A stretch of DNA of 64,000 nucleotides from Noviherbaspirillum saxi (GCF_003591035.1 NZ_QYUO01000002.1:558001-622000), one strand, 5' to 3'; shown: positions 48,735-57,398, counted from the stretch's first letter. Numbers and translations are program-made. Notes: a model not told the origin generated them from the sequence alone.

Positions 48735-49910
48735 TCAGATTTCCATTTGCCGCGCAGCGAGATCCTTGAGGATTTCTTCCGAGCCGCCGCCGATCATCAT
48801 GACCTTCACCTCTCGGTAGATCCGCTCGCTTAACGTACCGCGCATATAGCCCATGCCGCCAAGGATCTGTACAGCTTGGTCGGCGCAAAACTGCATTGCT
48901 TGTGTGGACACAACCTTGGCCATGGCGATTCGTGCCACCAGGCGGGATGAATCATCGCTCTGGTGCTCGATGCGGTACGCGAGGTCGTACACAAGCGCGC
49001 GCGCAGCATCAATGCGCATCATCATGTCCATTAGCTTGTGCCGGATTACCTGACGCCGGGCAAGCGGCTCGCCGAAGGTTTTGCGCTCACGTGCCCAGGC
49101 CAGAGCCTCGTCCAGGCAGACCTGAGCGAATCCGACTGCATTGGCAGACATGAACAGACGCTCTGAATTGAAGTTTCCCATAAAGATGGAAAACCCTTTG
49201 TTCTCTTGCCCCAGCAGGTTCGCAACCGGGACGCGGCAATTGTCAAAATGCAAGTGCGCGGTGTCAGAGGCCCACCAGCCCATTTTCTTCAACTCGGTGC
49301 GGGTGAGGCCGGGCGTGTCGCCGTCAATGACCAGCGATGAAACGCCGCCCGCCCCGCGGTTAGTTGGGTCTGTCCGTACTGCTACCGTAAGGTAGTCGGC
49401 GCGCATGCCGGATGTAATGAAGGTTTTCTCGCCATTAACAATGTAGTAGTCGCCGTCGCGCACCGCGGTAGTTCTCAGGCTTGCGACGTCGGAACCGCCG
49501 GACGGCTCCGTGACCGCCAGCGCCATGATCTTGTTCCCGGCAATGACGTCGGGGATGATGCGCTGTTTGAGCTCGGGGCTTCCGGCAGCAACGACAGGCG
49601 GCATGCCGATCGTGTGCGAATTCAGCGATGCCTGTACGCCGCCCGAGCCGCAGCGGGCAAATTCCTCGGCCACAATTAGTTTGTAAAATACGTCGACCGG
49701 CGTGCCACCATATTCCTCCGGATAACCCAGACCGAGCAGACCGATCTCGGCAGCCTTCGGATACAGCGAGCGCGGAAACGTGCCCGCCTCCTCCCAGTCG
49801 TTCACGAAGGGTGTAATCTCGTTGGCGATAAAGTCGCGCAGTGTGCTGCGAAATTGCTCGTGGTCAGGAGTGAAATAGTGTGAAAGCGGTGGCGAGTCGA
49901 ACATGCTCAT
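48735..49910 (-). CDS. Acyl-CoA dehydrogenase (LCAD/IVD-like active site)
   Basis: A 391-aa protein from the ATG at 49910, which has ggag five bases before it; the frame is open 72 codons further without family similarity. Seen: LGYPEEYGGTPVDVFYKL, MALAVTEPSGGSDVASL, GEKTFITSGMRADY, ARERKTFGEPLARRQVI and ILGGMGYMRGTLSERIYRE. The medium-chain catalytic Glu position is Gly (MIGGGSEEI), while a Glu in FNSERLFM sits where isovaleryl- and long-chain enzymes carry theirs. It lies between the livH run and gntR, transcribed with gntR. Confidence 0.92.
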   Translation of the reverse strand: MSMFDSPPLSHYFTPDHEQFRSTLRDFIANEITPFVNDWEEAGTFPRSLYPKAAEIGLLGLGYPEEYGGTPVDVFYKLIVAEEFARCGSGGVQASLNSHTIGMPPVVAAGSPELKQRIIPDVIAGNKIMALAVTEPSGGSDVASLRTTAVRDGDYYIVNGEKTFITSGMRADYLTVAVRTDPTNRGAGGVSSLVIDGDTPGLTRTELKKMGWWASDTAHLHFDNCRVPVANLLGQENKGFSIFMGNFNSERLFMSANAVGFAQVCLDEALAWARERKTFGEPLARRQVIRHKLMDMMMRIDAARALVYDLAYRIEHQSDDSSRLVARIAMAKVVSTQAMQFCADQAVQILGGMGYMRGTLSERIYREVKVMMIGGGSEEILKDLAARQMEI

Positions 49911-50013
49911 GGTGTCTCCAGGCGTACTGAGGTGAGAGCCGATGGTAGCGCGCCTCTGCTTTCCTGACTTGCGCCCACTAGCTAAAGCAAGGTTCCGGAA
50001 CAGTGCACTGTTT

Positions 50014-50691
50014 TCATCGGCTCTGGAAATGGGGGAGGGTGCGATCCGCCGTATTCCGGATATGTCGGCGCATCTGGGTTTCCGCCTTCGCTTCATCTCC
50101 GGAAAGGATGGCTTCGTTGATCGCACGGTACTCAGCGATCATGGCCCTGACGTCGCTCTTGGTCAGCAGCGAATAGAACTGCGTACGGAACAGATGCACT
50201 CGGGGCAGCGGCATGGCCCGGTCCAGTTCCTTGTTGTTCGCGATATCGAACATGACCTGGTAGTAGTTCGCCCGCTGGCCCAGCACCCGGTCAAGCTCGT
50301 CCGCTTCGCCTACGTCCGTTAACGGCCGGGCAACGGCTTCGAACCGCGTGCGATTGTTCCCGCGTCCGATGTTCCCGGCGGCGAGGCGGGCGGCGAGACC
50401 GGAAAGCATCTCCAGGACTTGCAACAGATCCTGCGCATCCTGCGCCGACAGTGACTGGACCAGGGCACCACGGTTGTGGCTGAGTTCCACTACACCGCTG
50501 GACGCAAGCATTTTCAATGCCTCGCGCACTGTGCTGCGGCTGACGCCGAACTCGCGCACCAGTTCTGCTTCGACCAGCCGCTGCCCGACCTGGTAATGGC
50601 GCCGGACAATGCGTCTGCTGACGGCATCAGCAATCCGGGCGCTTGTGCTGGTGAGGGAGGAGGAGCGTTTTTCTGACTTGTCTGTTTGCAT
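50014..50691 (-). CDS. GntR-family regulator with FCD ligand domain
   Basis: A 225-aa regulator. The winged helix (residues about 18-85) reads RIADAVSRRIVRRHYQVGQR, FGVSRSTVREALKMLASSGV and HNRGALVQSL; the FCD all-helical domain fills about 95-218 with likely metal/acid-binding His (VHLFRTQFY, MRRHIRN). FCD proteins usually sense carboxylic acids. A perfect double operator 67 bases upstream of its start suggests autoregulation and control of the divergent genes. Local regulator of the catabolic cluster, by position. Confidence 0.93.
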   Translation of the reverse strand: MQTDKSEKRSSSLTSTSARIADAVSRRIVRRHYQVGQRLVEAELVREFGVSRSTVREALKMLASSGVVELSHNRGALVQSLSAQDAQDLLQVLEMLSGLAARLAAGNIGRGNNRTRFEAVARPLTDVGEADELDRVLGQRANYYQVMFDIANNKELDRAMPLPRVHLFRTQFYSLLTKSDVRAMIAEYRAINEAILSGDEAKAETQMRRHIRNTADRTLPHFQSR

Positions 50692-50757
50692 ATGCGATAT
50701 CTCGGCTGAGCGTCTTGTGTCAATCGGCTATTTCGGTCCTTTTCCAAAAATATCACA

Positions 50758-50796
50758 AAATCGTCGGACAATCTATTGAATATTGTCCGACGATTT
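50758..50796. promoter_or_regulatory. Double FadR/GntR-type operator
   Basis: Perfect 15-bp arms aaatcgtcggacaat (50758-50772) and attgtccgacgattt (50782-50796) with a 9-base spacer. Each arm holds its own TNGTNNNACNA site, tcgtcggacaa at 50761-50771 and ttgtccgacga at 50783-50793, the known consensus of FadR-subfamily GntR proteins. It lies between the divergent gntR and catabolic genes. Recognised by the neighbouring regulator by inference. Confidence 0.8.
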
Positions 50797-50816
50797 GTTT
50801 TAATGGCCTGGACCTA

Positions 50817-51098
50817 ATCGGAACGATATTTTTGGTGCGGCATGGGCTGCTTACGCTGGCTGTGCGTTGTGGGCCGGGATCGAGCGCTATCGTCTTTACC
50901 TCGGGCGGCCCGATCGCCGCCATCTGCCAGCACCTGCTCGGAGTGCCAGATGACAGGATCGCCAGCCTGCATTTTCCGCTGCGGAATGCCTCCGTAACGA
51001 AGCTGCTCTTCCAGCCCGACCGGCTCAGCCTGAGCTATTTCAACAATGTTGCCCACCTCGACATAACTGCACGTCGAGACGTGCTCACTTACCGTTAA
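50817..51098 (+). pseudogene. Histidine phosphatase (phosphoglycerate-mutase fold), internally deleted
   Basis: The frame reads GTIFLVRHG, the N-terminal catalytic RHG motif, then at once LLTLAVRCGPGSS and IVFTSGGPIAAICQHLLGVP, which belongs near residue 150 of a normal ~230-aa enzyme; the C-terminal part runs to DVLTYR. About 130 residues between are missing without breaking the frame. The expected initiator before GTIFLVRHG is ATC, with only non-ATG alternatives upstream. Probably dead. It lies 17 bases before the SDR gene. Confidence 0.75.
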
Positions 51099-51115
51099 AC
51101 AGGAGACTGCTTGTT

Positions 51116-51886
51116 ATGAATAACTATCTTTCCCAGCGGCTCGATGGCCGCATTGCCTTGGTTACTGGCGCTAGCCGTGGCATCGGCGAAGCAATTGCAA
51201 CGGCGCTTGCTGACCGTGGCGCGCATGTTGTGGTGAGCAGCCGCAAAGCCGGGGTATGCAAGGAGGTAGTGGACAAGATCCGTGGTGCTGGCGGCAGCGC
51301 CGAGGCGGTGGCCTGCCATATCGGCGACCTGGAGCAGATTGAGGCGGCATTGCGCCGAATCGAAGAGGCGCACGGCCGGCTGGACATCCTGGTCAATAAT
51401 GCGGCGGCCAATCCTTACTTTGGCCATGTGATCGATACCGACCTGGCAGCGTTTCAGAAAACCGTCGACGTCAACATCCGCGGTTACTTCTTTACCACCA
51501 GCAATGCGGCGCGATTGATGATGAAACAGAAAAGGGGCGCAGTCGTGAACGTGGCTTCTATCAGCGGTGTGGTGCCGGGCCCCAACCAGGGCATTTACTC
51601 GATTACGAAGGCCGCCGTGATTTCAATGACTAAGGTATTCGCCGCAGAATGCGCGGAATTCGGTATCCGCGTCAACGCCGTCCTGCCTGGAATTACTGAT
51701 ACGAAGTTCGCTGCCGCGCTGGTGCAGGACGAAGCGATGCTCGGCCAGTACTTGCCCCGGGTGCCGCTCCAGCGCGTCGCCCGCCCCGAGGAAATGGCAG
51801 GTGCTGTTGCATTCCTGGCGTCCGACGCGTCAAGCTACACCACCGGTGCTTGCCTGAATGTCGACGGTGGTTATCTGGTTTCCTGA
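51116..51886 (+). CDS. Short-chain dehydrogenase/reductase
   Basis: A 256-aa classical SDR. Cofactor motif TGASRGIG (17-24), NNAA (in VNNAAANPYFG), catalytic Tyr161 and Lys165 in YSITK, the preceding ASISG Ser, and a C-terminal NVDGGYLVS. The ARG-rich start of strand two (SSRKAG) suggests NADP. In this context it may interconvert 4-keto- and 4-hydroxyacyl-CoA, or oxidise a 3-hydroxy group; this is inferred from the next two genes. It ends 23 bases before the kinase start. Confidence 0.9.
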   Translation: MNNYLSQRLDGRIALVTGASRGIGEAIATALADRGAHVVVSSRKAGVCKEVVDKIRGAGGSAEAVACHIGDLEQIEAALRRIEEAHGRLDILVNNAAANPYFGHVIDTDLAAFQKTVDVNIRGYFFTTSNAARLMMKQKRGAVVNVASISGVVPGPNQGIYSITKAAVISMTKVFAAECAEFGIRVNAVLPGITDTKFAAALVQDEAMLGQYLPRVPLQRVARPEEMAGAVAFLASDASSYTTGACLNVDGGYLVS

Positions 51887-51909
51887 AGGGATAGCGAGGG
51901 GTGGCGCGC

Positions 51910-52968
51910 ATGAACAACGATCACAATCTGATGTCCGCGTTTGGCGGGCAAGAACTCGACACCGGCCGACTCGCGTCATACATGCGTGAGCACGTCGCCG
52001 GGTTCAAGGGAACACTGGAGACGCAGCGCTTCAAGGGAGGGCAATCGAATCCCACCTATCTTCTTTCCGCAGGCGACCAGCGGTATGTATTGCGCAAGAA
52101 GCCGGCGGGTAATCTGCTGCCGTCCGCACACGCTGTCGAGCGTGAATACCGCGTCATCACTGCACTGTCTGCAACCGATGTCCCCGTCGCGCGGACGTAC
52201 TGCCTGTGCGAAGACATGGACGTCATCGGAACGCCGTTCTACCTTATGGAATATGTCGAAGGCCGGATTCTGTGGGATCCGGCACTGCCCGGAATGACGC
52301 CGGCCGAACGCGCCGGCATCCACGATGACGTCAATCGGGTAGTCGCCGCTCTGCACACGGTCGACCACCAGGCAGTGGGTCTGGGTGATTTTGGCAAACC
52401 AGGCAATTACTTCGAGCGTCAGATTGCGCGATGGACAAAACAGTATCGGGCGTCAGAGACGGAGCCGCTCGAATCCATGGAGCGCCTCATTGAATGGTTG
52501 CCGGCCCACATTCCAGCCTCAAATGAAACAACGATCGTGCACGGTGACCTCCGGTTGGACAACATGATCTTTCATCCATCTGAGCCGCGCGTCCTTGCAA
52601 TCCTGGATTGGGAACTCTCTACCCTCGGCCATCCGCTCGCGGACGTTGCCTATCACGTGCTGCCCTGGCGACTGCGGTCTGACGAATTTCGTGGCATGGC
52701 GGAGCACGACATCGCTTCGCTAGGTGTTCCGTCAGAAGCGGAATATGTGCGACGGTACTGCGAGCGGACTGGGCGTGCGCCGGTGCCTGAGCACGAGTGG
52801 AATTTCTACCTGGCCTACAGCATGTTCAGGCTCGCGGCTATTCTTCAAGGCATCCTGCGCCGCGCGATGGACGGCACTGCCTCCAGTGCCGAAGCAATGG
52901 AGATCGGCTCGCGCGGTCGACGCATTGCGGAACTAGGGTGGAAACAGACACAGGGAACACATTACTGA
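51910..52968 (+). CDS. APH-fold kinase resembling the ACAD10/11 kinase domain (LvaA-like)
   Basis: A 352-aa protein from the ATG at 51910 (gaggg nine bases upstream). It has the aminoglycoside-phosphotransferase fold with catalytic HGDLRLDN (His211, Asp213) and metal-binding LDWELSTLGHPLADVAYH. The N-terminal block FKGGQSNPTYLLSAGDQRYV, RKKPAGNLLPSAHAVEREY is shared with the kinase domain of mammalian ACAD10/11, which phosphorylates 4-hydroxyacyl-CoA, and with LvaA of levulinate catabolism. A drug-resistance role is unlikely. It is followed by the matching dehydrogenase 63 bases later. Confidence 0.85.
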   Translation: MNNDHNLMSAFGGQELDTGRLASYMREHVAGFKGTLETQRFKGGQSNPTYLLSAGDQRYVLRKKPAGNLLPSAHAVEREYRVITALSATDVPVARTYCLCEDMDVIGTPFYLMEYVEGRILWDPALPGMTPAERAGIHDDVNRVVAALHTVDHQAVGLGDFGKPGNYFERQIARWTKQYRASETEPLESMERLIEWLPAHIPASNETTIVHGDLRLDNMIFHPSEPRVLAILDWELSTLGHPLADVAYHVLPWRLRSDEFRGMAEHDIASLGVPSEAEYVRRYCERTGRAPVPEHEWNFYLAYSMFRLAAILQGILRRAMDGTASSAEAMEIGSRGRRIAELGWKQTQGTHY

Positions 52969-53031
52969 ATGCGATCTGACTGAGCCGTTCAACGACGCAA
53001 TCGACCATAACTCAATTCGACAAGGAAAATC

Positions 53032-54240
53032 ATGGACTTCTTGACACCATCGGTCAGGGTACAGGGCTTGCAAAAGCGTCTGAACAGCTTCATGCAGGAA
53101 CACATCTATCCAAATGAAGAGCGCTATTACAAGGAATCGACCGAGGGCGGCCCGTGGGCGGTCCAGCCCGTTGTGGAAGAACTGAAGCCAAAGGCGAAGG
53201 CGGCCGACCTGTGGAATCTGTTCCTGCCCGCGTCGGAACATGGTGCAGGCTTGAGCAACCTTGAATATGCGCCGCTATGTGAAATCATGGGGCGCTCCCT
53301 CCTGGCGCCTGAAGTCTTTAACTGTTCCGCGCCCGATACCGGAAACATGGAAGTCCTCGCACGCTACGGCACGCCCGAGCAGCAGGAGAAATGGTTGCAG
53401 CCGCTACTTGAGGGTAAGGCGCGCTCGGCCTTTGCCATGACCGAACCGGCCGTGGCCTCAAGCGATGCCACGAATATTGAATCGTCGATCGTACGCGCAG
53501 GGAATCAATACGTAATCAATGGCCGCAAATGGTTCACAACCGGTGCGACTGACCCGCGCTGCAACATCATGATCTTCATGGGTAAGACGGATCCCGACAA
53601 TGCTGACCGCTACCTTCAGCAATCGATGATCCTGGTACCAAAAGACACGCCGGGCGTTACCGTCGTACGTCCGCTGCCCGTTTTCGGCTTTTACGGCGTC
53701 CCCGACCGCGCCGCCGAAGTCGTGTTCGACAATGTGCGGGTCCCGGAGTCAAACATCCTGCTGGGGGAAGGTCGGGGATTCGAAATTGCACAGGGCCGTC
53801 TGGGGCCCGGACGAATCCACCATTGCATGCGCCTCATCGGGCTGGCCGAACGCACGCTGGAAAAGATGTGCCGTCGGACGATGGAACGCACTGCCTTCGG
53901 CAAACTCGTTTCGGAACAGACCGTAACTCTGGAGCGGATCGCCGAATCCCGCATCCTGATCGACCAGGCACGACTGCTGACGCTGCATGCCGCTTATATG
54001 ATGGACACCGTAGGTAACAAAGTTGCGAAGGCACAGATTGCCATGATTAAGGTCGCGGCGCCAAACATGGCTTGCAAGGTCATCGACTGGGCAATCCAGG
54101 CTTTTGGCGGGGCCGGAGTGACAAATGATTTCGGACTGGCAGCGGCCTATGCGACCGCCCGGCTGCTGCGCATTGCCGACGGCCCGGACGAAGTCCACCG
54201 CAACCAGATCGGGAAACTTGAACTCAAGAAATATCGCTAG
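53032..54240 (+). CDS. ACAD10/11-type acyl-CoA dehydrogenase (LvaC-like)
   Basis: A 402-aa flavoprotein. Marks of the ACAD10/11 branch are dense: [59 protein letters not shown] followed by [28 protein letters not shown] and [12 protein letters not shown]. At the usual medium-chain catalytic Glu position there is Asp (ADGPDEVH), as I recall for that branch. In mammals this domain turns the phosphorylated 4-hydroxyacyl-CoA into 2-enoyl-CoA with loss of phosphate. Here kinase and dehydrogenase are separate neighbouring genes. Confidence 0.88.
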   Translation: MDFLTPSVRVQGLQKRLNSFMQEHIYPNEERYYKESTEGGPWAVQPVVEELKPKAKAADLWNLFLPASEHGAGLSNLEYAPLCEIMGRSLLAPEVFNCSAPDTGNMEVLARYGTPEQQEKWLQPLLEGKARSAFAMTEPAVASSDATNIESSIVRAGNQYVINGRKWFTTGATDPRCNIMIFMGKTDPDNADRYLQQSMILVPKDTPGVTVVRPLPVFGFYGVPDRAAEVVFDNVRVPESNILLGEGRGFEIAQGRLGPGRIHHCMRLIGLAERTLEKMCRRTMERTAFGKLVSEQTVTLERIAESRILIDQARLLTLHAAYMMDTVGNKVAKAQIAMIKVAAPNMACKVIDWAIQAFGGAGVTNDFGLAAAYATARLLRIADGPDEVHRNQIGKLELKKYR

Positions 54241-54411
54241 AGGCATGGCCGGCGAAATAGCCAGATTTCGCAAGACTTCGTTCGCCGCCGGCTCTACATT
54301 GAATTCCATCATGCGAAAGGACCGTGTTCCCGAGATGGGAGAATTCCTTTGTATGAGCAAAGACGCTATGGCAACGTCGAACGAATAGACAACATACAGG
54401 AGATGATACAA

Positions 54412-55599
54412 ATGAACATTGCTTGGAAGGCCCGTCTCGGACAGGCCATGGTGGCGGCAACTACAGCCTGGGGGCTGCTCACGAGCGCGCAGGCGCAGTC
54501 CGTCCAGGGCGTCACGAATACCGAGATCGTTCTCGGCACGCATCAGGATCTGAGCGGCCCGGTCAGCTCCATCGGCAGTCATTTGAGGGATGGCCTGCAA
54601 CTGGCCGTCGACGATATCAATGCGGCAGGCGGTGTCCATGGCCGCAAGGTCCGACTGATCGTCGAGGATTCCGCTTTCGACCCGAAAAAGGCGGTCCTCG
54701 CAACGCAGAAGCTGGTTAACCAGGACAAGATTTTCGCACTGATCGCGCCGTTAGGTTCTGCGCCGGTGCAGGCATCGATGAACATTGCGCTGGAACAGGA
54801 CGTCCCGCTACTGTTCGCTGGCACACCGGCCGACTTCACATACAAGCCCTTTCACAAGCTTAAGTTCGGCCTGGCCGTTCCCTATGGCGAACAGGTAAGG
54901 GCAATGACGAAGTACGCAGTCGAGAAAATGGGTAAGAAAAAGTTCGGCATCCTGTACCAGGACGATGAGACCGGCCAGAACGTTCTGCGCGCAGTCGAGG
55001 AGCAGCTGAAAGTACATGGCATGGCCGTTGCCGAGCGGGCAAGCTATAAGCGTGGCGAGGTTGATTTCTCTTCCCAGATTAGCCGGCTAAAGGCTGCCAA
55101 TGTTGACGTGGTCATGCTGGGTACGATTGTGCGCGAAACGGCGGCTGCCAAGATGGAAGCACGCAAGCAAGGATGGCCGGTGGACATGATGGTTAGTCAG
55201 GCCGGCATGTATGAAACTGTCATCAAAATTGCGGGCGAGGCAGCGGAAGGATTGTATGCAATGGCACAATATCTCCCGATCCGCACGCAGGAACAAACGC
55301 CGCCACTGCAGGCTGCGGTCAAGCGGTACCAGGATAAATTTAACAAGGAGCCAGATGACGGCATGGTCTACGGTTATCTCGCGATGTCTGTATTTGCCGA
55401 GGGGGCACGCAACGCGGGCAAGACCTTGAACCAGGAAACGCTAGTTAAAGGTTTGGAGCAAATCCGGAACTTCAAGACAGTGTTTGCCGCCACGCCAGTG
55501 TCCTTTGGCCCGAATGAACGTCTCGGCAGTCGGTCAGCGATCCTGACACAGGTGAAGGGAGCGAAATTCGTTCCGATCACGGGGCCTCTCGATTATTAA
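54412..55599 (+). CDS. Periplasmic binding protein of the LivHMGF-type transporter
   Basis: A 395-aa protein from the ATG at 54412. A signal peptide ends near TSAQAQ; the type I periplasmic-binding fold starts TEIVLGTHQDLSGPVSSIG and continues with GGVHGRKVRLIVEDSAFDP, KKFGILYQDDETGQNVL and DFSSQISRLKAANVDVVML. It is the only binding protein near the livHMGF set, though 12 kb away, so the two are likely partners. Ligand unknown; a carboxylic acid is likely from context. An upstream ATG at 54403 overlaps the Shine-Dalgarno. Confidence 0.92.
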   Translation: MNIAWKARLGQAMVAATTAWGLLTSAQAQSVQGVTNTEIVLGTHQDLSGPVSSIGSHLRDGLQLAVDDINAAGGVHGRKVRLIVEDSAFDPKKAVLATQKLVNQDKIFALIAPLGSAPVQASMNIALEQDVPLLFAGTPADFTYKPFHKLKFGLAVPYGEQVRAMTKYAVEKMGKKKFGILYQDDETGQNVLRAVEEQLKVHGMAVAERASYKRGEVDFSSQISRLKAANVDVVMLGTIVRETAAAKMEARKQGWPVDMMVSQAGMYETVIKIAGEAAEGLYAMAQYLPIRTQEQTPPLQAAVKRYQDKFNKEPDDGMVYGYLAMSVFAEGARNAGKTLNQETLVKGLEQIRNFKTVFAATPVSFGPNERLGSRSAILTQVKGAKFVPITGPLDY

Positions 55600-55632
55600 A
55601 ACCACGCGCCGCAGCAGCGGCGCCCTTTGACT

Positions 55633-56529
55633 ATGCACAATACGATTCTCAGCGGCCAGTTTGCCGCACTTCCCAACGGCATGCGCCTTCATTATGCGTC
55701 GGCGGGAACGCCCGGCAAGCCGCTGCTGCTGTTCGTGCACGGCTTCCCGGAATTCTGGTACGAGTGGGAGGCGCAACTTCACCATTTCGCCCGCGACTAC
55801 TTCGCGGTCGCTCCGGACTTACGCGGTTTCAATCTGTCTTCCATGCCGGACGCCTTGGAATCCTACAAGGCAAAGCACATTGTCGAAGATTTACGGCTGT
55901 TTGCAGAACACCTCGGGTACAGCCAATTTGTGATGGTGGCGCATGACTGGGGCGGGGCCATTTCTTGGAACTTTGCAATCTCCCATCCACAGTATCTACA
56001 CAAGCTAATCAACATCAATTCGCCCCATCCCTATTTGTTCTGGAAGGCGTTGATGAATGACTCGGCCCAACGGGCGGCAAGCGAATACATGAACTGGTTG
56101 CGTGCAAAAGGGTCGGAGACGGTCCTCGCGCGCAATGATTTCGCGCTGCTCGAAGCGTTCATGAATGCCAAGGGTCGCACCCCGACGCCTTGGTTTACCG
56201 CTGAGGTGCGTCGACAATACCATGCGTGCTGGGCACGCGGCTTGACGGGCGCAGTCAACTATTATCGGGCCTCGCCGCTGCATCCGCCCACAGGCGATCA
56301 TCCCGGCCCGCTAAAGTTCAACCTGGCTGCCGAGGATTTCCGTATCCGCATTCCTGTCCGGGTGATCTGGGGCGAGAGCGACGTGGCACTTCTCACTCCT
56401 TTAATCGAGGGGATTGAAGATCTTATCGACGATGTGATCGTGGAACGAATTCCGGAGGGTTCACACTGGCTCGTTCATGAGCAACCGGATCGGATCAATC
56501 GGCTCATTCAGGGATTCCTGGATCAATAG
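55633..56529 (+). CDS. Alpha/beta hydrolase, epoxide hydrolase-like
   Basis: A 298-aa protein: oxyanion loop VHGFPEFWYEW, nucleophile Asp105 in VAHDWGGAISW, acid Asp in IWGESDVALL, and catalytic His in GSHWLVHEQPD. The Asp nucleophile with HGFPEFW is typical of epoxide hydrolases and some dehalogenases, not of Ser esterases. It might open an epoxy fatty acid or cleave a precursor of the cluster's substrate; this is conjecture. Start ATG at 55633; a TTG at 55627 is also in frame. Confidence 0.88.
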   Translation: MHNTILSGQFAALPNGMRLHYASAGTPGKPLLLFVHGFPEFWYEWEAQLHHFARDYFAVAPDLRGFNLSSMPDALESYKAKHIVEDLRLFAEHLGYSQFVMVAHDWGGAISWNFAISHPQYLHKLININSPHPYLFWKALMNDSAQRAASEYMNWLRAKGSETVLARNDFALLEAFMNAKGRTPTPWFTAEVRRQYHACWARGLTGAVNYYRASPLHPPTGDHPGPLKFNLAAEDFRIRIPVRVIWGESDVALLTPLIEGIEDLIDDVIVERIPEGSHWLVHEQPDRINRLIQGFLDQ

Positions 56530-56652
56530 GCGAGCCGAATTTCGATCTGCAGCATGTTTTCGCAAGACGGCGCACCCAACCGACGGTAACGTGTCTCCAG
56601 GATGAAGCGATTCCCGGTATGTACGGCCGGGAACGGAACCACAGGAGCTTTC

Positions 56653-57351
56653 ATGGGACGCGTTGACAAACTCTTCTTAAACAATCAGCTATGGTCCGCG
56701 CGGCGAGTCGCGGACGATCCCGGGTTTTTTACCCGCCTTTCCCAGCAGCAGTCGCCCAAGTACCTGTGGATCGGATGCGCAGACAGCCGTGTGCCTGCCA
56801 ATGAAATCATTGGGCTCGATCCCGGCGAAGTGTTCGTCCATAGGAACGTCGCCAACCTGGTAGTCCATACCGATTTGAATTGCCTGTCTGTGATCGAGTT
56901 CGCCGTCGACGTTCTTGGCGTCGATGACATCATGGTGGTAGGTCACTACGGTTGCGGCGGTGTCGGGCTAACGCTGGGCGGCCGGCGCCCGGGCCTTGCC
57001 GACAACTGGTTGCGGCATATCGACGACATCAGGGACCGCCACAGCGCACAGCTAGACGCATGCGCGAAATCTGGTAACGCACATAATCGGCTGTGCGAAC
57101 TGAACGTGATCGAACAAGTCGCAAACGTCTGTCGTACCTCAATCGTGCAGGCGGCGTGGCGGAAGGGGAAGTCGCTGTCAGTGCATGGCTGGATCTATGG
57201 CCTCCACGACGGGTTGCTGCGCGACCTCGGTATAACAGTTTCGTTGCCTAGCCACCTGCATGAACGATATCAACGGGCCATTCAAACCGCTCCTGATCAC
57301 TCACATCCTGCAAGGCCGCAGCCGGTGTGTTGCGGAAGCCACGAAGGCTGA
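56653..57351 (+). CDS. can: Beta-class carbonic anhydrase
   Basis: A 232-aa zinc enzyme from the ATG at 56653 (ggag five bases upstream). Zinc ligands are Cys42 and Asp44/Arg46 pair in WIGCADSRVPANEI, then His98 and Cys101 in GHYGCGGV. The C-terminal tail HPARPQPVCCGSHEG is unusual with its two cysteines. It interconverts CO2 and bicarbonate. It stands just before the leucine-degradation genes, whose methylcrotonyl-CoA carboxylase consumes bicarbonate. Confidence 0.95.
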   Translation: MGRVDKLFLNNQLWSARRVADDPGFFTRLSQQQSPKYLWIGCADSRVPANEIIGLDPGEVFVHRNVANLVVHTDLNCLSVIEFAVDVLGVDDIMVVGHYGCGGVGLTLGGRRPGLADNWLRHIDDIRDRHSAQLDACAKSGNAHNRLCELNVIEQVANVCRTSIVQAAWRKGKSLSVHGWIYGLHDGLLRDLGITVSLPSHLHERYQRAIQTAPDHSHPARPQPVCCGSHEG

Positions 57352-57360
57352 TTTTTTTGG

Positions 57361-57398
57361 AGCTAAGATTGACGTTTACGTAAACGTCAATCTTAGCT
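57361..57398. promoter_or_regulatory. 38-bp perfect palindrome, probable LiuR (MerR-family) operator
   Basis: The half agctaagattgacgtttac is followed directly by its exact reverse complement, 19 + 19 bases without a loop, 30 bases before liuA. It contains ttgacg and, 19 bases later, tagctg; long spacers of this kind are typical of MerR-controlled promoters. liu operons in proteobacteria are known to be controlled by the MerR-type regulator LiuR, so this is its likely site; the liuR gene is not in the window. Confidence 0.7.

Noticed and set aside
51910..52968. Aminoglycoside resistance gene
   Set aside because: The fold is shared, but the N-terminal sequence and the neighbouring acyl-CoA dehydrogenase match the ACAD10/11 kinase type.
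54241..54411. Short open frame continuing past the 53032 gene
   Set aside because: It begins inside the dehydrogenase gene in another frame and has no Shine-Dalgarno or similarity; treated as a spacer.
56582..56589. GACGGTAA near the right side of the catabolic block, considered as a partner of the GACGGTAAA repeats by the integrase stub
   Set aside because: Only eight bases, single copy and no second feature of an attachment site around it; expected by chance in 64 kb.
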